In this document: positions 16,238-22,591 of the stretch, piece after piece | How the letters are laid out: the number at the start of each line of letters is the position of its first letter | Numbering within the stretch: the stretch's first letter is position 1 | Assembly: GCA_947458745.1 (NCBI GenBank) | Contig: CANGYQ010000002.1 | Location: forward strand, 310,001 to 374,000 | Source: Bryobacteraceae bacterium | Lineage (GTDB): Bacteria; Acidobacteriota; Terriglobia; Bryobacterales; Bryobacteraceae | Direction of reading: 5' to 3' | DNA: 64,000 nt | Program-made: the position numbers and the translations under genes | Notes under the pieces: model-generated | What the model was told of the DNA's origin: nothing | The model's input: the letters and a program-made list of their open reading frames with translations, nothing else | Databases searched by the model: none

Positions 16238-17246
16238 GGCGTTTCTCAAGCTGTCACCAGAAGACCGGCGCGAAGCACTGGCCGTCGCTGCCGCCGCGTC
16301 CGGGCGACCGGTCCACTTGCTGGATAAGGATGTTTGGCTAGTGTGGATTCTCGATGTCCTTTTCCGAGCACCCTTCGGCGAGCATCTCGTGTTCAAAGGC
16401 GGATCGTCGCTGTCCAAGGGTTATCAGATCATCAGCCGCTTCTCCGAAGACGTGGATCTGACCTACGACATCCGAGTTCTGGCGCCGGACTTGGCTGGCC
16501 CTGGACTGGACCCGCTGCCTCCTTCCCGCAGCCAAGAGAAGCGCTGGACAAAAGAGATTCGTACCCTTCTGCCCGTCTGGATCAACGAACAAGTGCTGCC
16601 CCGGATCTCCGGCGCACTGGTAGAGCAGGGCTTGACAGCGCTGCTCTCGACGGAAGCCGAGAAGGTGTTTCTCGAGTACTCTCCGTTGGCGGCGGGTTCC
16701 GGTTACGTGCGTCCGGTTGTCATGCTTGAATTTGGCGCGCGATCAACGGGCGAACCGTGGGAGTCGAGGCTGATCACCTCCGAAGCTGCGCCGAGCGTGG
16801 CGGGCGCCATTTTTCCCACAGCCACGGCGCGGGTGATGCGGCCGGAACGGACATTCTGGGAAAAGGCCACCGCGATCCACGTATTCTGCGAGCAGGGCGA
16901 GTTTCGCGGTGGTGAACGGTTCGCGCGACATTGGCACGATGTGACGCGACTGGACCGGGCCGGATTTGCCAATTCGGCTCTTCGGGACCATTCGTTAGCG
17001 CACGCCGTCGCCAGGCACAAGTCTCTGTTCTTCTCCGAAAAGAATGCCGCCGGCCAGTTGATCGATTACGTCACCGCCGTTTCGGGTGGCCTGCGATTGG
17101 TTCCCAAGGACGATGCGCTCACGAGTCTTTCCGTCGACTACTCGCGGATGGTGGACGATGGGTTATTGCTCGAAGGTGCGGAACCGTTTGAGCAGTTGCT
17201 CGACCAATGCCGGGACTTAGAGGCTCGAGCCAACAAGCCTGCTTAG
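16230..17246 (+). CDS. AbiEii/AbiGii-family nucleotidyltransferase toxin
   Basis: 338 residues. The nucleotidyltransferase core is clear: FKGGSSLSKGYQIISRFSED continues into the metal-binding VDL, the GS...DxD pattern of the family. The conserved RPERTFWEKATAIH segment is at about residues 203-216, with a histidine-rich RHWHDVTRL downstream. AbiEii-type enzymes modify tRNA 3' ends with nucleotides, or block growth during phage infection, and are held in check by the adjacent antitoxin. Length and motifs look intact, so the toxin is probably functional. It is the main cargo of cassette A and ends 167 bases before the cassette right end. Confidence 0.9.
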   Translation: MPEAFLKLSPEDRREALAVAAAASGRPVHLLDKDVWLVWILDVLFRAPFGEHLVFKGGSSLSKGYQIISRFSEDVDLTYDIRVLAPDLAGPGLDPLPPSRSQEKRWTKEIRTLLPVWINEQVLPRISGALVEQGLTALLSTEAEKVFLEYSPLAAGSGYVRPVVMLEFGARSTGEPWESRLITSEAAPSVAGAIFPTATARVMRPERTFWEKATAIHVFCEQGEFRGGERFARHWHDVTRLDRAGFANSALRDHSLAHAVARHKSLFFSEKNAAGQLIDYVTAVSGGLRLVPKDDALTSLSVDYSRMVDDGLLLEGAEPFEQLLDQCRDLEARANKPA

Positions 17247-17264
17247 CAACACCGGTCCAATGCA

Positions 17265-17489
17265 ATGAGCGACGCGAGGCGTGACCGCGAGCAAGACGAC
17301 CTCACCGCGAAGTGCGAGCAGTTGGAACAAGAGAATCAGTTGCTCCGATCGCTGTTGACTCGGCACGCACAACGCAAAGGATCGCACGGCATGAGCCTGG
17401 AGAACAGACCCTCCCCAGCGGGCAATAGCGGGCAATGCGCCACGGCACTCCTGGCACTACTGGCAGCGACGGCAAGGTGGAATCTGTAA
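17265..17489 (+). CDS. Small coiled-coil frame running into the cassette right end
   Basis: 74 codons. The first about 40 residues are charged with leucine-zipper spacing (DDLTAKCEQLEQENQLLRSL). The last about 24 residues are encoded by the conserved right-end repeat and are therefore probably not selected as protein. It starts 18 bases after the toxin stop on the same strand. I do not recognise a family; IS3 OrfA-type zippers look similar, so a decayed transposase fragment is one possibility. Coding status is doubtful. Confidence 0.3.
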   Translation: MSDARRDREQDDLTAKCEQLEQENQLLRSLLTRHAQRKGSHGMSLENRPSPAGNSGQCATALLALLAATARWNL

Positions 17490-17540
17490 GTTGCAGATTC
17501 CATGAGCCTTTCAAGAGTCCGAATCCCTCTCTCTCCGCCA
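17414..17540 (+). repeat. Conserved right end of cassette A
   Basis: 127 bases matching 20004-20130 at about 118 positions with no indel. In order it holds the tandem repeat AGCGGGCAAT x2 (17417-17436), a perfect inverted repeat GGAATCTG/CAGATTCC (17479-17501) and the 21-base att core (17520-17540). Confidence 0.88.
17520..17540 (+). repeat. att-like core, copy 2 (between the cassettes)
   Basis: Exact copy of the 3' 21 bases of tRNA-Ser without the rest of the tRNA. It separates cassette A from cassette B. Confidence 0.9.
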
Positions 17541-17882
17541 ACACGCACCAATAGAATCAATGAGTTACAGTGCCTCGTGTGGCCTAGCGGGCAATAGCGG
17601 GCAATGGGGTGTTACGCAAATCGCAGAGCTCTCCCCATAGTCCATCCTTCCGTTCTCGCTCCCGGCGTTCGGGCGTCACCAATCAGCCTCCACGGCAACG
17701 TAGAGAAGCATTGCAAGCGAGGAGGGCTGACGCCCCTCGGGAAATTCGGATCAAACTGGCTTGTTCCGACATGCTCCTTTCTGGTCGATTCGTCGCCAGG
17801 CGAACACCTGGATTGAGCGTAACGCCAATCTTCCTGGGCGTCCAATACATTGTTTGAACGCTGTGATTCAGTTTGCGTATCA
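17541..17882 (+). repeat. Conserved left end of cassette B
   Basis: 342 bases homologous to 15103-15446, with AGCGGGCAAT x2 at 17586-17605 and the near-identical 110-base core at 17773-17882. Similarity to cassette A stops within a few bases of 17882, marking the start of the cargo. Confidence 0.85.
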
Positions 17883-17923
17883 GTCAAACCGAGCGTCCAC
17901 GAACCACGGCGGCTTGACGGCTC

Positions 17924-17953
17924 GGCGCGCCCTCTCTCAAAAACGGGCGCGCC
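17924..17953. other. GC-rich perfect hairpin in cassette B
   Basis: GGCGCGCCC (17924-17932) and GGGCGCGCC (17945-17953) form a 9-bp stem with a 12-base loop. It sits just inside the cargo boundary, downstream of the minus-strand genes. It could terminate their transcription before the left end, though no T-run follows on the minus strand. Confidence 0.4.
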
Positions 17954-18190
17954 GACGTCTATGGCGCGGACGTCTGAACCACCTCATTCATGGCTAAGGT
18001 TTAGGGCTGGCCCGCCCTCGAACAGTCATCACCATGCCCATCCTGCTCGACTCACCGGGCTGAGAGGATCGAGGCGATTGAGGTGATGGCATGCGTTTCG
18101 GTTTCAGAACAGCATTTTCTCGACCGATGAAGGAGGGCCTCCACGGGGATGACTCCTACGCAATGCCAGCGTTCCGAGGTCCAGCAGCAG

Positions 18191-18520
18191 CTAGACTTGC
18201 CCTTTCGCGGTAGATGAACTGTCTTCGGAAAGCACCTGTTCGAGCCTGAGAGACGAGCTTGGTCCGTTGGTTGGCGATTAGGCCAACAAGGCTCCTCTGC
18301 CGCCACTGCAGGGCGGGAAGGTGTTCTGGGCCGGCAATGTTGAGGCTCGTCCAGTCCGACTCTCCCAGTTCGAAGCTGACCAGAAAGCGCCGGTGGTTCT
18401 CAGGCATTTGGCCAACGATGGAAGCAAACAGGTTTTCCCCGCCTGCAGCAGCGATTCCACCGGCACAACATCGGCGGTCATGTCGGCGAACGATGCGCGC
18501 TCCGCCGCGGACCGATGCTC
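18191..18520 (-). pseudogene. Broken C-terminal remnant of an AbiEii-like nucleotidyltransferase
   Basis: Read on the minus strand, three frames must be joined. SFADMTADVVPVESLLQAG shifts to ENLFASIVGQMPENHRRFLV, continuing to HLPALQWRQRSLVGLI, and shifts again to LEQVLSEDSSSTAKGQV, with a stop at 18193-18191. This order matches, from memory, the C-terminal region of AbiEii-family nucleotidyltransferases, where a RRFLLSFxRGEPDW segment precedes LPAVQWKLxNL and a final KLExVL helix. The catalytic N-terminal part is absent; the remnant begins immediately at the stop codon of the AlbA_2 gene. Two frameshifts and the truncation make it a pseudogene. The family assignment is moderate. Confidence 0.55.
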
Positions 18521-19894
18521 CTAGTATTTCGTTCGCGCGGAGTTGTCCGCCAACGCATACTGCCTCTTGGGGTCATGCGGCCCAGTGCCCAATTCCACGA
18601 CCAAGCCATGTGACGCAAGCTTGTGCAATCGAGACTGCGTAGATCTGGTGGAAAGCCCTACGGCGCTTGCTATAGCGGCTGTCCCGGCGGCGCCTGTCTC
18701 TCGCAAGAAATTGAGAATCCGGTTGTCGGGCCCGTCCACTCGTACCGCAGCCACGCGCTGCGTAGAGAGGGTTACCCGAAAGTGCGAGCCCAACTCTTCC
18801 ATACTCGGAGTAGGGAGCCCCGCCTCTTCACACGCCGCACTCATTCGCTGAATGCCACTTCCCCAATGCTCGATCAGGCGCAACTCATGAAACACACGCC
18901 CAATAACCCGATTCCTCAACTTTGAAACGCCGCGCTGGATGTCTTCAATCGTCAGCCCAAAGGGCAGGAGTCCCGGGTTCTCAATTTCAATGCGGTCATC
19001 GAAGACCGCCAGCCGAATGGGCGCTCCTTGTTGCGCGTAGTCAGCATGCACAACAGCATTCACGACCGCCTCTCGAATGGCAACCAGCGGAACAGACCAT
19101 CGCTCCTGCCGACGCACTCCTTCGATGACGGACTCGACCATCAGATGTTTCCGGGCAAATGCCATCGCTTCTTCGACGGCCATTGGCAGCAACGACCGGA
19201 CTTCCGCCGAATCGATGATTCGCGACTTATTGATCCCGGCAAATCGGCCAACCTGAATCCAGGAGTCCGGGTAGGCCGCGAATCGATCCTTCCCAAAAAG
19301 AAGAAGTCCTCCAATCGTGGGAACTTGGCGGCCCTGATGTTCGGTGGTGACGCGAAGTGTCCTCCAAACGAGGGGTGTGATCTTCTTGTGATTCGAAAGC
19401 AACTCGGAAGCTACTCGGAGGTCCAGGGCTTCCGAGTTCAGGGTCGGGATGGCCTGTTCATCATATGATTCCAATCGATTCAATCGCGTGAGTTCATCAA
19501 TCTGTGCGGTGCCGGCCTTTCGATTGGTAGATCCTACGCGGACGAAAGTTCCCCGTTCGATGCCGAGGCCCGTCAAATGGTGGGGCCGAGTATTGCTCGG
19601 GTAAACACTGACCGCGATCACGTTCACATTGCGCCAGTGCACAACCTCGATATCAGGAACCAGCGCAGGATGAATCGAATCCGAGATCAGATTTGCCAGC
19701 CGCTCTTCTGTCTTAAGAACATCTGGAATGCCGCAGACTCGACGGGAGCCGTCTTCAACGCCAACGAGGAGTGTTCCGCCCGCTGTGTTCGCAAAAGCGA
19801 CCAATGTTCTCAGCACACCATCAGGAGAGGAAAGGTCGCGCTTGAACTCGAGAGTCTTGCCTTCAGTCCGCCGCAGGAAATCCGTCAACTTCAC
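18521..19894 (-). CDS. AlbA_2 (Schlafen-like) domain protein with HATPase_c_4 and C-terminal winged helix
   Basis: 457 residues. The N-terminal AlbA_2/AAA_4 domain is plain: EGKTLEFKRDLSS, then LVAFANTAGGTLLVGVEDG, and later RGTFVRVGSTNRKA. A histidine-kinase-type ATPase fold follows at about residues 275-385 (IREAVVNAVVHADYAQQG, NPGLLPFGLTIEDI, LIEHWGSGI). The C-terminal about 70 residues look like a winged helix (GTAAIASAVGLSTRSTQSRL). Proteins of this build are called RecG-like or transcriptional regulators and are frequent in defence islands; the biochemical role is unresolved. The start is GTG at 19894. A good promoter lies 9 bases upstream, so the transcript may be leaderless. It fills most of cassette B. 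Confidence 0.85.
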   Translation of the reverse strand: MKLTDFLRRTEGKTLEFKRDLSSPDGVLRTLVAFANTAGGTLLVGVEDGSRRVCGIPDVLKTEERLANLISDSIHPALVPDIEVVHWRNVNVIAVSVYPSNTRPHHLTGLGIERGTFVRVGSTNRKAGTAQIDELTRLNRLESYDEQAIPTLNSEALDLRVASELLSNHKKITPLVWRTLRVTTEHQGRQVPTIGGLLLFGKDRFAAYPDSWIQVGRFAGINKSRIIDSAEVRSLLPMAVEEAMAFARKHLMVESVIEGVRRQERWSVPLVAIREAVVNAVVHADYAQQGAPIRLAVFDDRIEIENPGLLPFGLTIEDIQRGVSKLRNRVIGRVFHELRLIEHWGSGIQRMSAACEEAGLPTPSMEELGSHFRVTLSTQRVAAVRVDGPDNRILNFLRETGAAGTAAIASAVGLSTRSTQSRLHKLASHGLVVELGTGPHDPKRQYALADNSARTKY

Positions 19895-19902
19895 TACTCG
19901 GC

Positions 19903-19931
19903 ATTCTACTCAGAAGCGCATGCCGATGCAA
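19903..19931 (-). promoter_or_regulatory. Promoter of the AlbA_2 gene
   Basis: On the minus strand, TTGCAT (19931-19926), 17 bases, then TAGAAT (19908-19903). The -10 ends 8 bases before the GTG start, leaving almost no leader, as in cassette A. Confidence 0.55.
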
Positions 19932-20003
19932 CGCTTCCGACCAGGAGGTCCGACCATTATGAGCGGAGCCTCAGCCGACTCAAGCCCTGAGCGCAACCGA
20001 CCG

Positions 20004-20130
20004 CCCAGCGGGCAATAGCGGGCAATGCGCCACGGCACTCCTGGCAGTTATGGCAGCTACGGCAATGTCGAATCTGTAAGTTGCAGATTCCACGAGCCCC
20101 TCAAGAGTCCGAATCCCTCTCTCTCCGCCA
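20004..20130 (+). repeat. Conserved right end of cassette B
   Basis: Matches 17414-17540 over 127 bases without indels. It contains AGCGGGCAAT x2 (20007-20026), the inverted repeat GAATCTG/CAGATTC (20070-20090) and the third att core (20110-20130). Confidence 0.88.
20110..20130 (+). repeat. att-like core, copy 3 (outer end of the array)
   Basis: Exact third copy of the tRNA-Ser 3' 21 bases. Diverged left-end sequence follows directly, so it was probably an internal site of a longer array. Confidence 0.9.
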
Positions 20131-20270
20131 TCATGGAATCAATGACTTACTTTGAGTTCCGTTAAGTTGGTGAGCAATGGCGAGCAATGCGGCCTTGCGC
20201 AAGCCGCAAAGCTCCCCTCACTTTCCATCCGCATTCTCTCCTGCGCCAGTGCTCCGACGATCACCGATTA
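20131..20270 (+). repeat. Diverged third cassette left end
   Basis: Starting right after att copy 3, the order of cassette left-end features recurs with many substitutions. GAATCAATGA appears as in A and B, followed by the tandem variant GTGAGCAAT/GGCGAGCAAT (20170-20188). Next come CGCAAAGCTC for CGCAGAGCTC and finally CACCGATTAG for CACCAATCAG. The 110-base conserved core and a right end are not found downstream, so this is a remnant of a third unit. Confidence 0.6.
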
Positions 20271-20558
20271 GGTACCGTTCTCTATCATGTTCCGATCCCG
20301 AGAGAGCCTCCGCTGAGGCACGGCGACGTTATGTTCACTCCGACGGTTGGCCCGATCTCCGCTCCAGAGGGACGCCGTTCTCCGGCAACCACCATCAGCG
20401 GCGCCGAGGCAAAGTGTCGCAGTGGTACCTTGATCTTGTCCAAGCCAGATAGAGAAAAGGATGGCCGCTTCAGCCCTCGCAAGCTCGGAGCTTGATGACT
20501 GTGTTTGTCAACGGGGTCAAGGCTTGTCTAGACCTAGCGGTGGGGGCAGAATAGATTT
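20271..20558. other. Non-coding stretch after the cassette array
   Basis: No convincing gene, RNA or repeat is seen. It may contain decayed cargo of the third cassette. Confidence 0.5.
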
Positions 20559-21419
20559 GTGACAGGATTTGCCACGATCGTCTGGGTTGTGTGTGCCCTG
20601 GCGACGGCTGCGCCATCTGGCATCACACTTTATCAGGCACGGCGCTTTCCAGAGGCAGAACGGGCGCTACGCGAGACGCTGCGGAAGCAGCCGTTGGATC
20701 CGCACGCGCGTATGTGGCTGGTGAGGACGCTGGTGGAGCTGAATCGGGTGCCGGAGGCACTGGCAGAACTCCAACGGCTACTTGAGGCGCATCCCGCGCC
20801 CGAGATTGAGATGGAAGCCGGCCGCCTGCTGCGGCGCTTGGCGGAGCAGCGGTTCCGCGACTTGAGCCGCCAGGATGATGGCCAAGCAGCGGTGAGTGAG
20901 ATCGCTGGCCGCCGCCTGGAGCGTGAAGGGAACTTCTTGGCCGCACTCGCCCGCTACCAGGAGGCCCAGAGCCGCGAGCCGCAGCGTCCGGGCCTGCATT
21001 ACGCCCTGGGGAGCGTCTATTGGAAGCTACGCGAGATGGAAGCCGCGGAGCGCAATCTGAGAGCCGAGCTGGAACGGACGCCTGAGCATGGGATGGCCAA
21101 TTTTCGTCTGGGACAAGTCCTGATAGCCACAGGCAAGGAGCGGGAAGCGGTGGTGCCCCTGGAGCGCGCAGCTAGCGCCATTCCTGATCGTCCGGAAGTG
21201 CGCCGGGAGTTAGGAAAGGCCTACCGGAAGGTGGGCCGCGTCGACGATGCGCGTCGAGTGTGGGAGGCGGTGGCGCTTGAGCGGCCCAGTGATGACCAAG
21301 TCCATTTCCTGCTGGGCGGCCTCTACCGGGAAACCGGTGAACTGGAATCGGCGCAACGGGAATTGAACCTACACCGCAAAATATTGGAAGATCGCCGCCG
21401 GTTGTCAGAACGGCGCTAG
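20559..21419 (+). CDS. TPR-repeat protein
   Basis: 286 residues from a GTG start. A short hydrophobic N-terminus (IVWVVCALATAAPSG) may be a signal peptide. The rest is helical with tetratricopeptide spacing (YQARRFPEAERALRETLRKQ, LHYALGSVYWKLREMEAAER, FRLGQVLIATGKEREAVVPL, LGKAYRKVGRVDDARRVWEA), about five to six repeats. TPR proteins are scaffolds for protein interaction; no partner is evident. It lies between the cassette array and the minus-strand Oar operon, with which it is convergent. It resembles the other TPR proteins of the region in style but is much shorter than the one at 27577. Confidence 0.8.
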   Translation: MTGFATIVWVVCALATAAPSGITLYQARRFPEAERALRETLRKQPLDPHARMWLVRTLVELNRVPEALAELQRLLEAHPAPEIEMEAGRLLRRLAEQRFRDLSRQDDGQAAVSEIAGRRLEREGNFLAALARYQEAQSREPQRPGLHYALGSVYWKLREMEAAERNLRAELERTPEHGMANFRLGQVLIATGKEREAVVPLERAASAIPDRPEVRRELGKAYRKVGRVDDARRVWEAVALERPSDDQVHFLLGGLYRETGELESAQRELNLHRKILEDRRRLSERR

Positions 21420-21557
21420 CCTATTCTCCTGACCGAAGTTTCGCCCCTGCTCAGCTAGCGGCAGAAGCGCTGCGCCCACATGAACTCGTCTATCGGATGG
21501 GGGCGGGACGACGGGACATTAGCGCCCGGACTCTTGCCTGGACTGGAGAGGCATCGG

Positions 21558-22586
21558 CTAAGGCTTAGCTTGGTACTGGAGCCACCGTTTCTGTTCACTT
21601 TCTGCGCCGGACCGGTCATTGGCGGCGGCTAAAGCCGCCACCAGTAGCTCGTGAGCCGCCAATGAGCTGCCGTCGGCTTGAACCGCCCGGCGGGCCGCCG
21701 ACACGGCTCGGCTGGCGTCGCCAAGCACTAGGTAGGCCTGGCATAGCGCCAACATGGGTTCCTCATTGTCAGGCAACCATGCGGAAGCCGTTTCGAGCAG
21801 ACCACGGGCCTGCTCTAGCTGGCCCTCCCGCAGGGCCCACAGACCCAAATAAAGATTGGCCTCCGGGGACGCAGGATCGTTCCGCAATTCTTGCCGCAGC
21901 ACTTGTGCGGCGGCCGCCGCCTCGCCAGCACTGAGCAATAGGCGGCCGAGGGCGGCACCCGGCCCGGAGCGCTGCGGGTCCATGGAGAGGGCGCTACGAA
22001 AAGCCTCGATCGCGCCAGCCCGATTGCCTTCACTTTCGAGCGCGTAGCCATGGACTTCCTGACCGGCGGCCGTAGTGAAAGCCCGATCGGCCACCCGGTT
22101 CCAGAGTGCGCTGGCCGTTTCCGAATAGGTTTCGGCTGACAACTGGAGAGCCTGCAGGTGGCGGGGATTCCGGGCCAGCAGCCGTTCCAGTGCCTCTAGG
22201 CCGCGCAATGGTTGCTTGAGTGCAACCCGTGTTGCGCCCAGCCAATAATCAACATCGTCACGGCCCGGAGCTGTTGGCGGGGCTAAGCGATCGGCTAGCT
22301 CCAAGGCAGCCAGGGCAAGCGGGAAGCGGTTGGTACGGTACCGTGAGATACCAAGAAAAAGGTGCGCTGTCCAGAGGTTCGGATTGCGCCGGACGGCCTC
22401 GCTGAAGGCCTCGATCGCTGGCTCAAACCGGTTCTGCAAGTACCGGGCGAGGCCCAGCTTCTGCCAGTTCTCCGCCGTCGGCTGCGTGGACACTAACTGG
22501 GAGGCGGCGCGCTCCACCGCTGCCAAATCGTCCGCCGGGGCAGCAGGCACGGCCCCGGCGGCAATCAGCAGTAGAGGAAGAAACAT
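21558..22586 (-). CDS. Secreted TPR-repeat protein at the end of the Oar operon
   Basis: 342 residues from the ATG at 22586; a TTG at 22595 in frame is the alternative. A signal peptide is visible (MFLPLLLIAAGAVPAAPA). TPR units follow throughout, for example WQKLGLARYLQNRFEPAIEA, TAHLFLGISRYRTNRFPLAL and PEANLYLGLWALREGQLEQA. The chosen ATG lies 5 bases after the stop of the TonB-dependent receptor gene, so the two are almost certainly co-transcribed and coupled. A periplasmic scaffold role is likely; the specific function is unknown. Confidence 0.82.
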   Translation of the reverse strand: MFLPLLLIAAGAVPAAPADDLAAVERAASQLVSTQPTAENWQKLGLARYLQNRFEPAIEAFSEAVRRNPNLWTAHLFLGISRYRTNRFPLALAALELADRLAPPTAPGRDDVDYWLGATRVALKQPLRGLEALERLLARNPRHLQALQLSAETYSETASALWNRVADRAFTTAAGQEVHGYALESEGNRAGAIEAFRSALSMDPQRSGPGAALGRLLLSAGEAAAAAQVLRQELRNDPASPEANLYLGLWALREGQLEQARGLLETASAWLPDNEEPMLALCQAYLVLGDASRAVSAARRAVQADGSSLAAHELLVAALAAANDRSGAESEQKRWLQYQAKP

Positions 22587-22591
22587 CCGCG

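Larger units (their letters stand above)
15103..17540 (+). mobile_element. Cassette A: integrase-less tRNA-Ser element carrying an AbiE-type toxin-antitoxin pair
   Basis: 2438 bases bounded by the tRNA att core on the left and an exact 21-base copy on the right. Its left end (15103-15446) and right end (17414-17540) are shared with the next unit, while the interior is unrelated. Cargo is a DUF6088/AbiEi antitoxin gene, an AbiEii nucleotidyltransferase gene and one tiny frame. No recombinase, phage or conjugation gene is present. It resembles a cis-mobilisable element accreted at a tRNA gene; movement would need a recombinase supplied in trans. Boundaries rest directly on sequence repeats; mobility is inferred. 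Confidence 0.8.
17541..20130 (+). mobile_element. Cassette B: second integrase-less tRNA-Ser element with AlbA_2/ATPase cargo
   Basis: 2590 bases between att copies 2 and 3. Its ends (17541-17882 and 20004-20130) match those of cassette A, but the cargo differs and is on the opposite strand. The cargo is a Schlafen/AlbA_2-type ATPase-fold regulator gene at 18521-19894, with a frameshifted nucleotidyltransferase remnant at 18191-18520 directly after it. About 300 bases at 17883-18190 show no gene. No integrase is present. The shared ends with swapped cargo are the strongest evidence that these are units of one element family. Confidence 0.8.

Noticed and set aside
15103..20130. Prophage, integron or retron interpretation of the cassettes
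   Set aside because: There is no phage structural gene, no IntI or attC-like site, and no reverse transcriptase. The repeats are exactly the tRNA 3' end.
15148..20188. CRISPR array from the repeated decamers
   Set aside because: Repeats are only 10 bp, occur in pairs without spacers, and there are no cas genes.
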